49,869 nt of DNA, taken from positions 1 to 49,869 of the forward strand of contig JAQUAF010000043.1 of the NCBI GenBank assembly GCA_028687435.1. Reading direction: 5' to 3'. Of this stretch, positions 1-8,820 are shown piece after piece. How positions within the stretch are numbered: position 1 is the stretch's first letter; each line of letters opens with the position of its first letter. The translations under genes were made by a program, and so were the position numbers. The notes below the pieces were generated by a model. The model worked only from the letters and a program-made list of their open reading frames with translations. It had not been told where the DNA came from and ran no database searches. The stretch comes from Verrucomicrobiia bacterium. GTDB lineage: Bacteria > Verrucomicrobiota > Verrucomicrobiia > JABWAM01.

Positions 1-2
1 GG

Positions 3-38
3 AGGCACCCTCCCCGCATAGGGGAGCGTTTTGCCTCT
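3..38. terminator. Stem-loop at the window edge, possible terminator
   Basis: Nested inverted repeats are visible: an inner CTCCCC/GGGGAG stem around a GCATA loop and an outer GAGGCA/TGCCTC pair. A four-T run follows the inner stem. It could end a gene lying before the window, but the T-run is short and the upstream gene is not visible. Confidence 0.3.
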
Positions 39-302
39 CAATCAAGTCTGGCGCGATGGCTGGACCCACCGTCGTGCCGGATTTTGGCCGGACGAACCCG
101 AAAAATCCCTAATTCGGAACCGCTGCATCAGAAGGTGTGTTTTTTTGGATCATTCAACTTTTTTCATAATATGGCGGCTCCTCTATTCCCAACGTTTTTG
201 GAGGATATTTTATTTTTCGATGATATTCTTGCCGGGATTGAAAAACAAAATCCTAAACAGCAGGTGTTTATTGCTCTTTAATTTCAAAAGTTGATGTTTT
301 GG

Positions 303-350
303 AAATATACCTCAATCGAGGGACGATCGTTCCTTGATTAAGGTATATTT
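303..350. repeat. 48-bp near-perfect palindrome upstream of mfd
   Basis: The first ten bases, AAATATACCT, are exactly complementary to the last ten, AGGTATATTT. Complementarity continues inward with three mismatches in 21 bp, and the centre is CGATCG. It lies about 175 bp before the mfd start in a gene-free, AT-rich stretch. It could form a cruciform, a terminator-like hairpin or a regulator binding site. No run of Ts follows it on the plus strand that would clearly mark a terminator. Confidence 0.6.
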
Positions 351-524
351 AAATGGAAGGACTTGGAAGGTGATGCGGGCCTTGTTTTTCCAGGAAAGAT
401 TCATCTTCGGGGCGCGGCATTATGCGCCGGTCTTTAAAGGAGGATGTGATCACGGCACGTTGTGAGGAGAAGATGAGCAGGAGGGGCTTGAAACTGCGGA
501 TGGACTCTTTCATGATTCCGGCTC

Positions 525-3500
525 GTGCCCGAAATATCGATATTGGAGGAGATGTTCCAGTTTGACGGAATTCGCGGTCTGCCGGGCAAACTGGAAAAGG
601 GGTGCGTTTTGTCTTTGCATGGAGTGGCCGATGCGGCGCGGCCGTTTCTGGCCGCTGTTTTGGGCATGGGGGTGAGGGGGGTATTGTGCGTCCTGGCGCG
701 TTCAGTCCGGCAGCAGGAACATTACGCCTCGGAATTGAGCGCTTTGCGCGCATGGCTGCCGGCAGATGTGGGGTTGCTCTGTGTGCCGGAACGGGAACCG
801 GGGTTGGATGCGAATCATGCGCCGGACTTGGAAATCCTGGCCGAGGTATTGAATTCCCTGGCGGAATTGCAAAAGAGAGGCGGACGCCGGCTGGTGATCT
901 CCACTATGGCGGCGTTTGAACAACCATTGCCCGCTCAAAATGAGTTGTTGGAAGCTGTCTGGATTTTGAAGGAGGGGGAAAACGCGGGGATGGAGGCCGC
1001 CTTGGAGCGTTTGGTGAAGCTGGGATATGAGAATCAGGGAGGGACTCGTCCGGGTGAAGCCGGGATGGTGACAGGACGGGGACAATTTGCCCGCCGTGGC
1101 GGGATTCTGGATGTCTTTTCATTCCAAGGGGAGGCGCCTGTCCGTTTGGAATTCAATGGCGATGCTGTCGAATCCATCCGGGTGTTTGATCTGGCGCGGC
1201 AGACTTCAATCGAGAACGTGAAAGAAACAATATTGATGGGGTTGGATGTGTCGCGGTTCAGGGAGGGGAAAGCCACTTTGCGGGATTATCTGGGTGAAAA
1301 TTATTTTGAGTGGCGGGAGGCGGAGGGGGAGGGCGGCGCCGTGGAAATTTGCCGGGCGGGGGCCGATGGGAAAGGAGAGATGGAAAGGGTTGAGTTGGGG
1401 ATTTGCAGTCATGATTTTCTGGCAAACCCGTCATTTGACGCGGTTTTGCAGGAGCAACGCCGCGAATTGCTTTTGCGGCACTGGCGCGACTGGCTGGCGG
1501 AAGGCTGGCGGGTGGCGGTGTTTTGCAACAATGAGGGGGAGGAACGGCGGTTGCAGGAGGTGTTGGGCGCCGATGCTGTCTGTCCGCAGATGACCTGGTT
1601 GAGGGGGGCTTTGTTGCGCGGGTTTTGCTGGCCGGACGCGCGTCTGGCGGTGCTCACCGACGCGGAAATTTTCGGGCGTTACCAGACCCAGGGCATGATC
1701 CGGCTGCAGCGGCGTCTTGCGCGGGCGCGGTTGCAGCGTGACCCGATCGATTTCAGCGAGTTTGAGGAAGGGGATCTTGTGGTGCATGTCCAGCAGGGCA
1801 TCGGCCGTTTCCTGGGAATCCGCAAGGTGGAGGAGCAAGGCGCGCAGCGCGAGGCGCTTGCCCTTGAGTATGCCGGCGGCGCCCTGTTGTATGTGCCGAT
1901 CGAACAGGCGCACTTGGTGGGGCGTTACGTGGGGGTGGGGAAACGTTCGGCGGACCTCGACGAGTTGGGAGGCGGCAAATGGGACAAGACCCGGCGCAAG
2001 GCCGAGCAGGCGGTGATGGATTACGCGGCCAAGCTGCTTGGGATTCAGGCGGAACGGCAGCATGAGAACGGTTTTGCCTTTGCGCCCGACACCGCATGGC
2101 AGAAGGAGATGGAGGATTCCTTTCTCTACGATGAAACCCCCGACCAATTGACCGCCATCGAGGAAGTGAAGCAGGACATGGAGACCCCGAAGCCCATGGA
2201 TCGATTGATTTGCGGCGATGTCGGCTTTGGCAAGACCGAGGTGGCGATGCGCGCCGTTTTCAAGGCGGTGATGAACGGACGCCAGGCGGCGGTGCTGGCG
2301 CCGACCACCGTGCTGGCCCAGCAGCACGAGAGAACTTTCAAGGAGCGCATGGCGGATTACCCGATCCGGATCGAGTCCCTGACCCGTTTCCGCACCCGGA
2401 AGGAGCAGCGACAAGTGTTGCAGGCTTTGCGCGAGGGCGGCGTGGATGTGGTGATCGGCACGCACCGGCTTTTGCAGCCGGATGTGGTTTTCAAAAATCT
2501 CGGACTGGTGGTGGTGGACGAGGAGCAGCGCTTTGGTGTGGAACACAAGGAACGGTTCAAGGAACGGTTTCATCTCATCGACATGCTGACGCTTTCCGCC
2601 ACGCCCATTCCCCGGACGCTTTATCTTGCCTTGGTGGCGGCGCGGGACATGAGCCAGATCGAAACCCCGCCCCCCAACCGCCTGCCGGTGGAAACCCAGG
2701 TTGTCCCGTACGACGAGCGGGTGATCCGCGGCGCCATTGAAAGGGAACTCGCGCGGGGCGGGCAGGTTTTTTTTCTTCACAACCGGGTGCAGTCCATCCA
2801 ACGGGTGGCCGACCGCATCAAGGAATTGCTTCCGTCCGCCCGTGTGGCCGCAGGACATGGGCAAATGGAGGATGATGAACTCGAGGAAATCATGTCCCGG
2901 TTTGTGGAAGGCAAGGTCGATGTGCTGGTTTCAACGACGATCGTTGAAAGCGGCCTCGATATTCCGCGCGCCAACACCATCATCATCGATCGCGCCGACC
3001 GGTTTGGCCTGGCGGATCTTTACCAGTTGCGCGGCCGCGTGGGACGCAGCCAGATGAAGGCTTACGCGTACCTGCTTTTGCCCCGTCATTTGATGATGGA
3101 AGCCCATGCGCGCAAGCGCGTCAGCGCCATCAAACAGTACAGCCAGCTGGGCGCGGGATTCAAAGTGGCGATGAGGGATCTGGAAATTCGCGGCGCAGGC
3201 AACCTGCTTGGCACGGCGCAGAGCGGCCATGCCTGCGCGATCGGTTTCGAGTTGTACTGCCAGCTGCTTCGCGAAACCGTGGCCCGGATCAAGGGGGAAA
3301 AAACGCCACCGCGCATTGAAGTGAAGGTGCGGCTTGATTTTCTGGAGCTTTCCGAGGATCTGGCGGGCGGGGGGGCGGGAGCGTTTGTGCCCAAGGCGTA
3401 CATGACGGAGAACCGGCAGCGCATCGACGCCTACCGAAAACTGGCCGAAACGGCGGATGAGGCTCAACTCACCGCCTTGGTGAACGAATGGCGCGACCGG

Positions 3501-3740
3501 TTTGGCCGGTTGCCCGCGCCCGTGGAGCGGTTGCACCAATTGGGACGGATCCGCCTGGCCGCCGCCGCCGCGGGGGTCCAGGCGGTCGAGGTGGAGGAGG
3601 GCAAGTTGCTTCTCCAACGCGGCGGCGGATTGATCACCGTGGGCGGACGCCTTCCCCGGCTCTCAAGCGAAAATGTCGATGCCCGCCTGATGGAAATCTT
3701 GAGGCTGATCCGTTCCCTTGCCCCGAAAACATCCGGGTAA
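525..3740 (+). CDS. mfd: Transcription-repair coupling factor Mfd
   Basis: Mfd is a DNA translocase that pushes stalled RNA polymerase off DNA lesions and recruits UvrA for nucleotide excision repair. The 1071-residue product has the family order: an UvrB-like N-terminal half (QFARRGGILDVFS near 190), a CarD/RID RNA-polymerase-binding module near 410-470 (FEEGDLVVHVQQGIGRFLG), Walker A GDVGFGKTE near 564, DEEQ box near 665, TLSATPIPRTL, motif VI LRGRVGRSQMKAYAYLLL near 830, and a C-terminal TRCF domain. It is somewhat shorter than the usual 1100-1170 residues. The start is uncertain: GTG at 525 has no clear ribosome site, and ATG at 552 has GGAGG only 2 nt away. An in-frame stop at 513 excludes earlier starts. 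It stands alone on the plus strand, facing plsC, with a hairpin repeat between them. Confidence 0.97.
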   Translation: MPEISILEEMFQFDGIRGLPGKLEKGCVLSLHGVADAARPFLAAVLGMGVRGVLCVLARSVRQQEHYASELSALRAWLPADVGLLCVPEREPGLDANHAPDLEILAEVLNSLAELQKRGGRRLVISTMAAFEQPLPAQNELLEAVWILKEGENAGMEAALERLVKLGYENQGGTRPGEAGMVTGRGQFARRGGILDVFSFQGEAPVRLEFNGDAVESIRVFDLARQTSIENVKETILMGLDVSRFREGKATLRDYLGENYFEWREAEGEGGAVEICRAGADGKGEMERVELGICSHDFLANPSFDAVLQEQRRELLLRHWRDWLAEGWRVAVFCNNEGEERRLQEVLGADAVCPQMTWLRGALLRGFCWPDARLAVLTDAEIFGRYQTQGMIRLQRRLARARLQRDPIDFSEFEEGDLVVHVQQGIGRFLGIRKVEEQGAQREALALEYAGGALLYVPIEQAHLVGRYVGVGKRSADLDELGGGKWDKTRRKAEQAVMDYAAKLLGIQAERQHENGFAFAPDTAWQKEMEDSFLYDETPDQLTAIEEVKQDMETPKPMDRLICGDVGFGKTEVAMRAVFKAVMNGRQAAVLAPTTVLAQQHERTFKERMADYPIRIESLTRFRTRKEQRQVLQALREGGVDVVIGTHRLLQPDVVFKNLGLVVVDEEQRFGVEHKERFKERFHLIDMLTLSATPIPRTLYLALVAARDMSQIETPPPNRLPVETQVVPYDERVIRGAIERELARGGQVFFLHNRVQSIQRVADRIKELLPSARVAAGHGQMEDDELEEIMSRFVEGKVDVLVSTTIVESGLDIPRANTIIIDRADRFGLADLYQLRGRVGRSQMKAYAYLLLPRHLMMEAHARKRVSAIKQYSQLGAGFKVAMRDLEIRGAGNLLGTAQSGHACAIGFELYCQLLRETVARIKGEKTPPRIEVKVRLDFLELSEDLAGGGAGAFVPKAYMTENRQRIDAYRKLAETADEAQLTALVNEWRDRFGRLPAPVERLHQLGRIRLAAAAAGVQAVEVEEGKLLLQRGGGLITVGGRLPRLSSENVDARLMEILRLIRSLAPKTSG

Positions 3741-3758
3741 ACCGGAGGGAAACGGAGA

Positions 3759-3872
3759 TGCGGGAGCCACGCCCTCCATTGTCTGTATGGCAAAAAAATG
3801 GAGGGCGGGTCTCCCGCACCGCCTCATCAGAACGGAATGGCGCCAAATGGACCAAACGTTAGCGGCAATGGC
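3759..3872. repeat. GC-rich hairpin repeat, copy A
   Basis: Imperfect inverted repeat with arms 3759-3780 and 3797-3818 and a 16-nt loop, followed by a tail (3825-3872, from TCAGAACGGAATGG to GTTAGCGGC) that is also present in copies B, D and F. It lies between the convergent ends of mfd and the acyltransferase gene, where it could act as a two-way terminator. It lacks the terminal repeats of the full-length element. Confidence 0.85.
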
Positions 3873-3912
3873 CGTCCCGGCTCTGCCACTTTTAAAAAAC
3901 AAGGACTGCCGT

Positions 3913-4611
3913 TCAGCACGGGCTTTTCGTCTGGAGCTGTCCGCGGAGTTCCACCATCCGGCCCAGGATTTCGCCGGTGGCGGCCGCACGGTCGCGGCTG
4001 GAAGGAGTGAAAGGGCGGCCGATGACCAATTCCATCAGGGGACGCCGCAGGAAGACCCAGTTTCGCCAGTCATAGGCAGCCATGGTGCCGTTGAGCACGG
4101 CCGGAAGGATGGGGCATTTGGCCATCAGGGCGATGGTGGCGGCGCCTTCCTTGATCTGGGGGGTTGATCCCAGGACGGAGGTTTCATCATGCTTGATGCC
4201 TCCCTCGGCAAAGACAACCAGCGGACGTTGTTGCCTGGCCGACTGAACGGCATGTCGCATGGTGCTCAGATCCACTTTTTCCCGGTCCAGCGAAATGCAG
4301 TGGAGAAGATCGAAAAAGAGATTGGCCCTGCCGTCCAGCAATTCGAAGAGTTCCACCTTGGCCACCCAGGTGAGTTGCCAGGGAACGGAGGTGCCCAGAA
4401 GGGGGGGGTCCCATTCGCTGAGATGATTGCAGGCAATGATCAGGGGGCCCCCGCCGGGAGGACAGTTTTCCCGGCCCACAACCCGCACCCGGAAGAAAGT
4501 CCGGAGGACCACGAAGCTGAAAATGCGCGATACCGCATAGAAGGCCCGGCTGAAAGCCTTCCATGGCCGGCCATGCGGAGGAATTCCTCCTTTGGATTTG
4601 GTTGGGTTCAT
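3913..4611 (-). CDS. 1-acyl-glycerol-3-phosphate acyltransferase family protein (PlsC-like)
   Basis: Members of this membrane family move an acyl chain from acyl-CoA or acyl-ACP to lysophosphatidate in phospholipid synthesis. From ATG 4611 the product has 232 residues with the catalytic H(x4)D motif in NHLSEWDPP (His63, Asp68) and the substrate-binding block VFAEGGIK (134-140) that corresponds to FPEGTRS. A hydrophobic stretch at residues 20-40 could anchor it in the membrane. A TTG start at 4668, directly after the LysR stop codon, would add 19 residues and would couple the two genes. Neither start has a good ribosome site. The family is clear, but the exact acyl acceptor is not, since the same motifs occur in ornithine-lipid and hopanoid-related acyltransferases. 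Confidence 0.85.
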   Translation of the reverse strand: MNPTKSKGGIPPHGRPWKAFSRAFYAVSRIFSFVVLRTFFRVRVVGRENCPPGGGPLIIACNHLSEWDPPLLGTSVPWQLTWVAKVELFELLDGRANLFFDLLHCISLDREKVDLSTMRHAVQSARQQRPLVVFAEGGIKHDETSVLGSTPQIKEGAATIALMAKCPILPAVLNGTMAAYDWRNWVFLRRPLMELVIGRPFTPSSRDRAAATGEILGRMVELRGQLQTKSPC

Positions 4612-4668
4612 ATGAAAGTTTCGGATCATTTCGGCTTTGTGGCGCAAAATGTCCAAACCCAACTCCAA

Positions 4669-5547
4669 TCATACTTTGCGCAGAATATCAAGGAATGCCT
4701 GCGCCATGGGCGAAAGAGGATGTTCCCGCCGCCGCAGGACAGCCAGGGGGCGGATCAGTTTTTCGTTGTTGAAAATCACCACCCGCAGGGTTCCCCGGGT
4801 TTGTTCGTCCTTGACCGTGGAAAGAGGCACGATCGACACGCCCATGTCCATTTCAACCGCCCGTTTGAGGGCGTCGGGATGGTCGAAAGTCGCCGCGATT
4901 TTCGGGGAGAAGCCATGTTTTTTAAAAACCTGTTCCAGGGCTTTCTGGGTGGAAAGGTCGGCGTCAAAGGAAACATAGGCATGTTGGGCGAGATTGGCGA
5001 AGGGAATGGATGGTTTTTCGGCCAACGGATGATTGGGATGACAGATCAGGATCATCGGATCGTTGCGGATGATTTCCGTTTCAATGTCGGAATGGCGTTC
5101 AGGAAAGGCCACCAGGCCCAGTTCAGCTTTTTTCTGGCGCAGGTCATCGTACACCTCCGCGGCCCGCCGGTAGTCCACATGAACCTTCACGTTGGGATGA
5201 TCCCTCAAAAAATGTTGAACGAGGTTGGGGAGTTCGTGCAATCCGACGCTGAAAATTGTGGACAGGCGGATTTCCCCGCCCGGTTGGACGATGGTTTGAT
5301 TGAGATCCTGAAGCAACTGGCCGTGGATGCGCAGGATCTTCCCGGCGCTTTCGTGAAAAAGTTTGCCTTGCGGGGTGAGGGCAAAGCTGCGGGTGGTGCG
5401 GTTCAGCAGACGGCAATCCAATTCCTTTTCCAAAGAGCGGATTTGCTGGCTGACCGCTGGCTGGCTGATGCCATTCAACGCTGCCGCCGAGGAAAAACTC
5501 TGGCAGTCCACCAGATCGCAAAAAACCTTGCAGGCGAAGATATTCAT
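4669..5547 (-). CDS. LysR-family transcriptional regulator
   Basis: A 292-residue LysR protein. The N-terminal winged helix-turn-helix is plain: FCDLVDCQSFSSAAALN, then ISQPAVSQQIRSLEKEL and LLNRTTRSFALTPQGKLF (residues 8-60). The rest is a substrate-binding-like effector domain with GGEIRLSTIFSVG, a typical first strand. The start is ATG 5547, chosen because the fold begins right after it; the open frame runs further upstream without any family similarity. It is followed directly by the acyltransferase gene and may share a transcript with it. LysR proteins usually control a divergent neighbour, here the secreted hydrolase at 5693, so regulation of that gene is a reasonable guess. The inducer is unknown. 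Confidence 0.93.
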   Translation of the reverse strand: MNIFACKVFCDLVDCQSFSSAAALNGISQPAVSQQIRSLEKELDCRLLNRTTRSFALTPQGKLFHESAGKILRIHGQLLQDLNQTIVQPGGEIRLSTIFSVGLHELPNLVQHFLRDHPNVKVHVDYRRAAEVYDDLRQKKAELGLVAFPERHSDIETEIIRNDPMILICHPNHPLAEKPSIPFANLAQHAYVSFDADLSTQKALEQVFKKHGFSPKIAATFDHPDALKRAVEMDMGVSIVPLSTVKDEQTRGTLRVVIFNNEKLIRPLAVLRRREHPLSPMAQAFLDILRKV

Positions 5548-5692
5548 TCCTGATGGAATTTGTAGGGAATTTTGACGCCGAGCAAAAGGCCAATTTATTT
5601 CAAACCAGGCAGCGGAGATTGCCTCGGTCCCCGACCGGCGGATTTCCGCAATTGCGTTGCCTGTCGCCCTTCCTTCATCCATTGTCGGTTTT

Positions 5693-6781
5693 ATGAGCAA
5701 TCGAAAATTTGTTGCTTTTTTTGGGGTTGTGGTGTTGGGAGTTTTGGGAATAATGCCAGCCATGTCTTCGGGAAAAGATTTGCCAGTCATGTCTTTGCCG
5801 CTGTTGCCGGAAGTTGACGGGGTGGTGGAAATCCCCGCCCAGCCGGCGGTAAAGAACGAACCTCGAACCGTCAAGGTTTACGTTCGATATCCGCGCCGTC
5901 AGCTCAGCCAGGTTGGCGCGGAAACCGGTCTCATGTTGAGTCTCCATAATTGGGGAGGAACCGCATTTGTCGGCGCGCCGCAGCCTGAAAAACTGGCCGA
6001 TCCTTTCAATCTGGTGGTGGTTGGCGTCGATTATTATCAGAGCGGCGATTTGAATAAACAGCAGCCATATGATTTCGGATATTACCAGGCCATGGACGCG
6101 CTTCGGGGACTTTATCATGTGTATCAGGGGCTGGTTGCCAGGGGGATGAATTTTGACCGGACCCGAATTTATGGCGCCGGAGGGTCGGGGGGCGGCTATA
6201 CGATCCAGATGGCGCGCAAATTTGCGCCCTGCACCTTTGCCTGCATTGTCGATCATTCGGGAATGGCCAGCCTTACGGATGACATGGCCTTCAACCTTCC
6301 TGGCGGCAGCCGCCTGAATGCCCGTTACAGCCAGGAGTCAGGCAGTCCAGCCTCTTTGAGCAAAGGCATGCAGGAAATCCGCGACTTGGGAAATGCGGAA
6401 CATCTGGCCCTGAACGCAAAGGCGGGAGGAACATGCAAGGTTGTGGTCATTCATGGCGAGGACGACACATCCTGTCTGGTGGATGATAAAAAGCGGGTGG
6501 TGAACGCCATGAAGGCGTCCGGGATGGATGTTGAGCCTCATTACATTTCCAAACAGGATATTGACGGAAAACTTGTCAAGGAAAGCGGGCATGCCATTGG
6601 CGACCGGACGGAATTGCTGCGGTTTTTTGCCGGAAAATATCTTGATCCTTCGAGCGGTGAGATGAGGCGGTTGTCCGGGCCTGTTGATTTCGAACAAAAA
6701 ACCGTCCGTGAATTTCCGACAAGCGATGGCGTGGTAAAGGTTTCCTATGACAAGGGTTTTCCAGAAATATCCTGCCGGTAA
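5693..6781 (+). CDS. Secreted alpha/beta hydrolase
   Basis: A 362-residue exported hydrolase, probably an esterase or peptidase of the alpha/beta fold. The start ATG 5693 puts a signal peptide at the N-terminus (MSNRKF, then a hydrophobic run to about residue 24). The nucleophile elbow is GAGGSGGGY (Ser165), a glycine-rich variant of GxSxG. A likely acid is Asp257 in HGEDDTS and the likely base is His300 in ESGHAIGDR. LSLHNWGG near 83-89 could supply the oxyanion hole. The product ends in a short domain (GVVKVSYDKGFPEIS). It is divergent from the LysR gene, with about 145 bp between starts, the usual arrangement for LysR control. The substrate cannot be told from sequence. Confidence 0.75.
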   Translation: MSNRKFVAFFGVVVLGVLGIMPAMSSGKDLPVMSLPLLPEVDGVVEIPAQPAVKNEPRTVKVYVRYPRRQLSQVGAETGLMLSLHNWGGTAFVGAPQPEKLADPFNLVVVGVDYYQSGDLNKQQPYDFGYYQAMDALRGLYHVYQGLVARGMNFDRTRIYGAGGSGGGYTIQMARKFAPCTFACIVDHSGMASLTDDMAFNLPGGSRLNARYSQESGSPASLSKGMQEIRDLGNAEHLALNAKAGGTCKVVVIHGEDDTSCLVDDKKRVVNAMKASGMDVEPHYISKQDIDGKLVKESGHAIGDRTELLRFFAGKYLDPSSGEMRRLSGPVDFEQKTVREFPTSDGVVKVSYDKGFPEISCR

Positions 6782-6853
6782 GAGCAACGGTTTGGGTGAA
6801 CCGGGTGAACGAGGGTGGAGGGGGGAAGGCTGAAGCTCATGGTTTCTTCTTGT

Positions 6854-6878
6854 TTAAACCGTGAACCTTGAACCTTTG
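6854..6878. repeat. 7-bp-period array (TGAACCT units)
   Basis: Three consecutive near-identical heptamers (TGAACCT, TGAACCT, TTGAACC) in the gap after the hydrolase gene. It is one of a set of 7-bp-period arrays in this window. Confidence 0.6.
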
Positions 6879-6886
6879 AACCGCGT

Positions 6887-7435
6887 TTACTTCTTGTCCG
6901 CGGAGGGCGTTGTGGGTTTCTTGCGTTTTGCAAATCCCTTGAGCACCCTGGTTGCGCAATTGGCGCCGGAGATTTCCCAATAGGTTACCGCGACCAGATC
7001 GCCGACCCGGAGATCTTCCAGGGATTTCCATTCTCCATTGATGGAGACGCGGCCTTTGGATGAGAGTTTGAATTGTTTTCCATCCACGAAAAAAGTGCCG
7101 GCTGCGGCGTTGATTTGCTCGATTTTCCCCTTTTGATCCAGTGGCACTCCTTTTTTGCGCGTGGCCTGCACCACGGTTTCGCCGGTGGTTGTGGTGGTGG
7201 GCGCCGATGTTTCAAGGGTCACGGGTGTTGCGGGAATGGAAGCCGGCACGGCTTCGACGGCGGCGGGCTTCTTTTCTTTTTTCGAAGCGCGTTTCTTTGT
7301 CGCGGCTTTTACGCTTTCGGAGGATTGTTTTTCATCCGAAACATTGGGGCTTGATGCCTCCTTGTCCTTGGGGTCGGCTGCCATGAGCGAAACAGCGGCA
7401 AAGAAGCAGAGGAAAAAGGCGGAAAAAGATTGCAT
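6887..7435 (-). CDS. Exported Lys/Ala/Pro-rich protein with a small C-terminal beta domain
   Basis: No family is recognised. From ATG 7435 the 182-residue product has a signal peptide (MQSFSAFFLCFFAAVSLMAA). A low-complexity, basic linker follows, rich in Lys, Ala, Pro, Ser and Thr (residues 18-95, including KKRASKKEKKPAA and a TTTTTGE run). The folded part is the last 80 residues: KGKIEQINAAAGTFFVDGKQF, then SINGEWKSLEDLRVGDLVAVTYWE. This resembles small OB- or SH3-like barrels that follow a tether in exported proteins (DUF5666-like), but that assignment is by feel only. It stands alone between converging and diverging neighbours. Confidence 0.7.
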   Translation of the reverse strand: MQSFSAFFLCFFAAVSLMAADPKDKEASSPNVSDEKQSSESVKAATKKRASKKEKKPAAVEAVPASIPATPVTLETSAPTTTTTGETVVQATRKKGVPLDQKGKIEQINAAAGTFFVDGKQFKLSSKGRVSINGEWKSLEDLRVGDLVAVTYWEISGANCATRVLKGFAKRKKPTTPSADKK

Positions 7436-7513
7436 CCCCGTATCGCTAGGCAATCCCCCTCAAAAGTCAACGGAAAACATGATGGGGTTTCTTGTGATTC
7501 ATTTGAAATTCAC

Positions 7514-7684
7514 ATGGATGGACAGGAATGGTTGTTCCGGCAGGATGCGAAGCGGAAATTGATGAGAAAGGATTTGGAGTATTTTTACTGGGTGAAGCGC
7601 GATTTTCCGCAGATCAATGGGATGTTGGATGTGGTGGATTCTGGTTCTGAAAGCCGGTGGAGGAAAGCATGCATCATGTCGTAA
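7514..7684 (+). CDS. Possible small protein of unknown function
   Basis: A 56-residue frame starting MDGQEWLFRQDAKRKLMRK and containing DLEYFYWVKRDFPQINGML. Third codon positions are GC-rich and the composition is protein-like, which is why it is listed. There is no good ribosome site, no known family and no clear partner gene. It could also be the tail of a decayed gene, since the same frame is open back to about 7430. Confidence 0.3.
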   Translation: MDGQEWLFRQDAKRKLMRKDLEYFYWVKRDFPQINGMLDVVDSGSESRWRKACIMS

Positions 7685-7744
7685 TGCCACTACGCGCTGA
7701 TTGATTATGACAGGCTTTGTTTTCCTGAAGCGCGGGACGCCGGA

Positions 7745-8761
7745 TTATCCGGCGCCCTCCCAATTGATGACGATGCCCATGTATTGGGAGCGGTCTTTGA
7801 GCAACTGGCTGTAAATTCCGGGGGCTTCCTGCCAGGGGATGCGGTGGCTGATCATTCGTTTCACGTTCAATTCGCCGCCGGCCACAAGATCGAAAAACAG
7901 CTCGCAATGCCGCGCCGCAGTCCATGGGTTTTCAAGGGTTGCCACGGGCGGATGGGAAAAATTGTGGGCGCCGATGATGGTGTGGCTGGGGCTGTTGCAC
8001 AGGTCGTGGAAATCAAAGGCGGTTTTTTCGCGGGGGCTGCTCATGACCACGAAGCGTCCCTGGTTGTGCAGCGCCTTGAACTCGCCGGGGATCAATCCGG
8101 CGTTTCCCGTGACTTCGAACACGATGTCCGCCATGCGGTTGCGGGTGTGTTTTTTCACCTGCTCGATGACATCCTGGCGCGCGGTGTTAACCTTGATCAA
8201 AGACTTGTCCTCCGGCAGCAGGCCGAGGCGGAAGTTCGACACATCCACCGCGAATACGGGGCGGGCGCCGGACAGCCGGCAAAAACAGGAGGCAAAATGG
8301 CCTAGCAACCCCAGCCCGAACACCACCGCCGCGTCGCCCCAGCCAACCCTGGACATCCGGATGCCGCGCATGACGATCTGGGCGATGATGTAGAAAACCG
8401 CCTCCTCATCGGAGACTTCGATCCGGTGGACTTCGCGGGTGTCAGCCAGGGGCAGGGTGGCGTACCGGCAGTGAGGACCGGTGTTGCCGACCCTTTTGCC
8501 GATCCATGCCTTGTTGACCTTTTTGCCAACCTCGACAATCCGGCCGACCGCGGCATAACCTGTCTTGAACGGATAGGGAAATGCTTTTTCCCAAATGGAT
8601 CCTTTGGGATAATCCCCGCTGAAAACGGTCATTTCCGTGCCAATACTGATCAGGGAACGCTCGTTTCTGACCAGGACTTCTCCGGGACCCGGTTTTTTAA
8701 GGCGGTGATATTGGATTTCCGCCGCTTTTTTCCGGGGAAAAACGACAAGGGGTGTTTTCAT
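7745..8761 (-). CDS. Medium-chain dehydrogenase/reductase, non-zinc BchC-like group
   Basis: A 338-residue NAD(P)-dependent oxidoreductase of the MDR superfamily. The catalytic-zinc cysteine region reads SLISIGTEMTVFSGDY (36-51); SIGTE in place of CGTD is typical of the BchC-like/polyol-like MDR branch (cd08255). The Rossmann loop is VVFGLGLLGHFAS (147-158), followed by the dinucleotide acid region FAVDVSNFR. AAGCGGA-type spacing is absent, but AAGGA lies 6 nt before ATG 8761. It is divergent from an AraC regulator, with starts 59 bp apart, so induction by that regulator is likely. The polyol or sugar substrate is not known. Confidence 0.85.
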   Translation of the reverse strand: MKTPLVVFPRKKAAEIQYHRLKKPGPGEVLVRNERSLISIGTEMTVFSGDYPKGSIWEKAFPYPFKTGYAAVGRIVEVGKKVNKAWIGKRVGNTGPHCRYATLPLADTREVHRIEVSDEEAVFYIIAQIVMRGIRMSRVGWGDAAVVFGLGLLGHFASCFCRLSGARPVFAVDVSNFRLGLLPEDKSLIKVNTARQDVIEQVKKHTRNRMADIVFEVTGNAGLIPGEFKALHNQGRFVVMSSPREKTAFDFHDLCNSPSHTIIGAHNFSHPPVATLENPWTAARHCELFFDLVAGGELNVKRMISHRIPWQEAPGIYSQLLKDRSQYMGIVINWEGAG

Positions 8762-8770
8762 GGGTTTCCT

Positions 8771-8799
8771 TTGACAAATCGAATATAAATCAGCATAAA
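8771..8799 (+). promoter_or_regulatory. Candidate sigma70 promoter of the AraC gene
   Basis: TTGACA at 8771-8776 is a perfect -35 box. It is followed after 17 bp by CATAAA at 8794-8799. Transcription would begin near 8806, leaving only about 15 nt before ATG 8821, which has no ribosome-binding sequence. The site lies between two divergent genes, so it overlaps the control region of the dehydrogenase gene. Confidence 0.5.
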
Positions 8800-8820
8800 C
8801 AGTTAATCTTCCTCATTTTA

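Larger units (their letters stand above)
1..524. other. Gene-free leader region before mfd
   Basis: No convincing coding region is seen. The stretch holds the edge stem-loop (3-38), an AT-rich part (150-300), the 48-bp palindrome (303-350) and a sequence with a strong AAAGGAGG-like site near 437. That site is not followed by a believable start codon at normal spacing; the next GTG opens only a 39-codon frame that overlaps the mfd start. Confidence 0.4.

Noticed and set aside
349..513. Small minus-strand frame (MKESIRSFKPLLLIFSSQRA...) before mfd
   Set aside because: No ribosome site, no known relatives, and it runs into the 48-bp palindrome; not enough to call a gene.
1431..2864. Long minus-strand open frame (477 codons) inside mfd
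   Set aside because: It is antisense to a clear mfd, has no domain, and its His/Arg/Gly-rich composition is typical of a shadow frame in GC-rich DNA.
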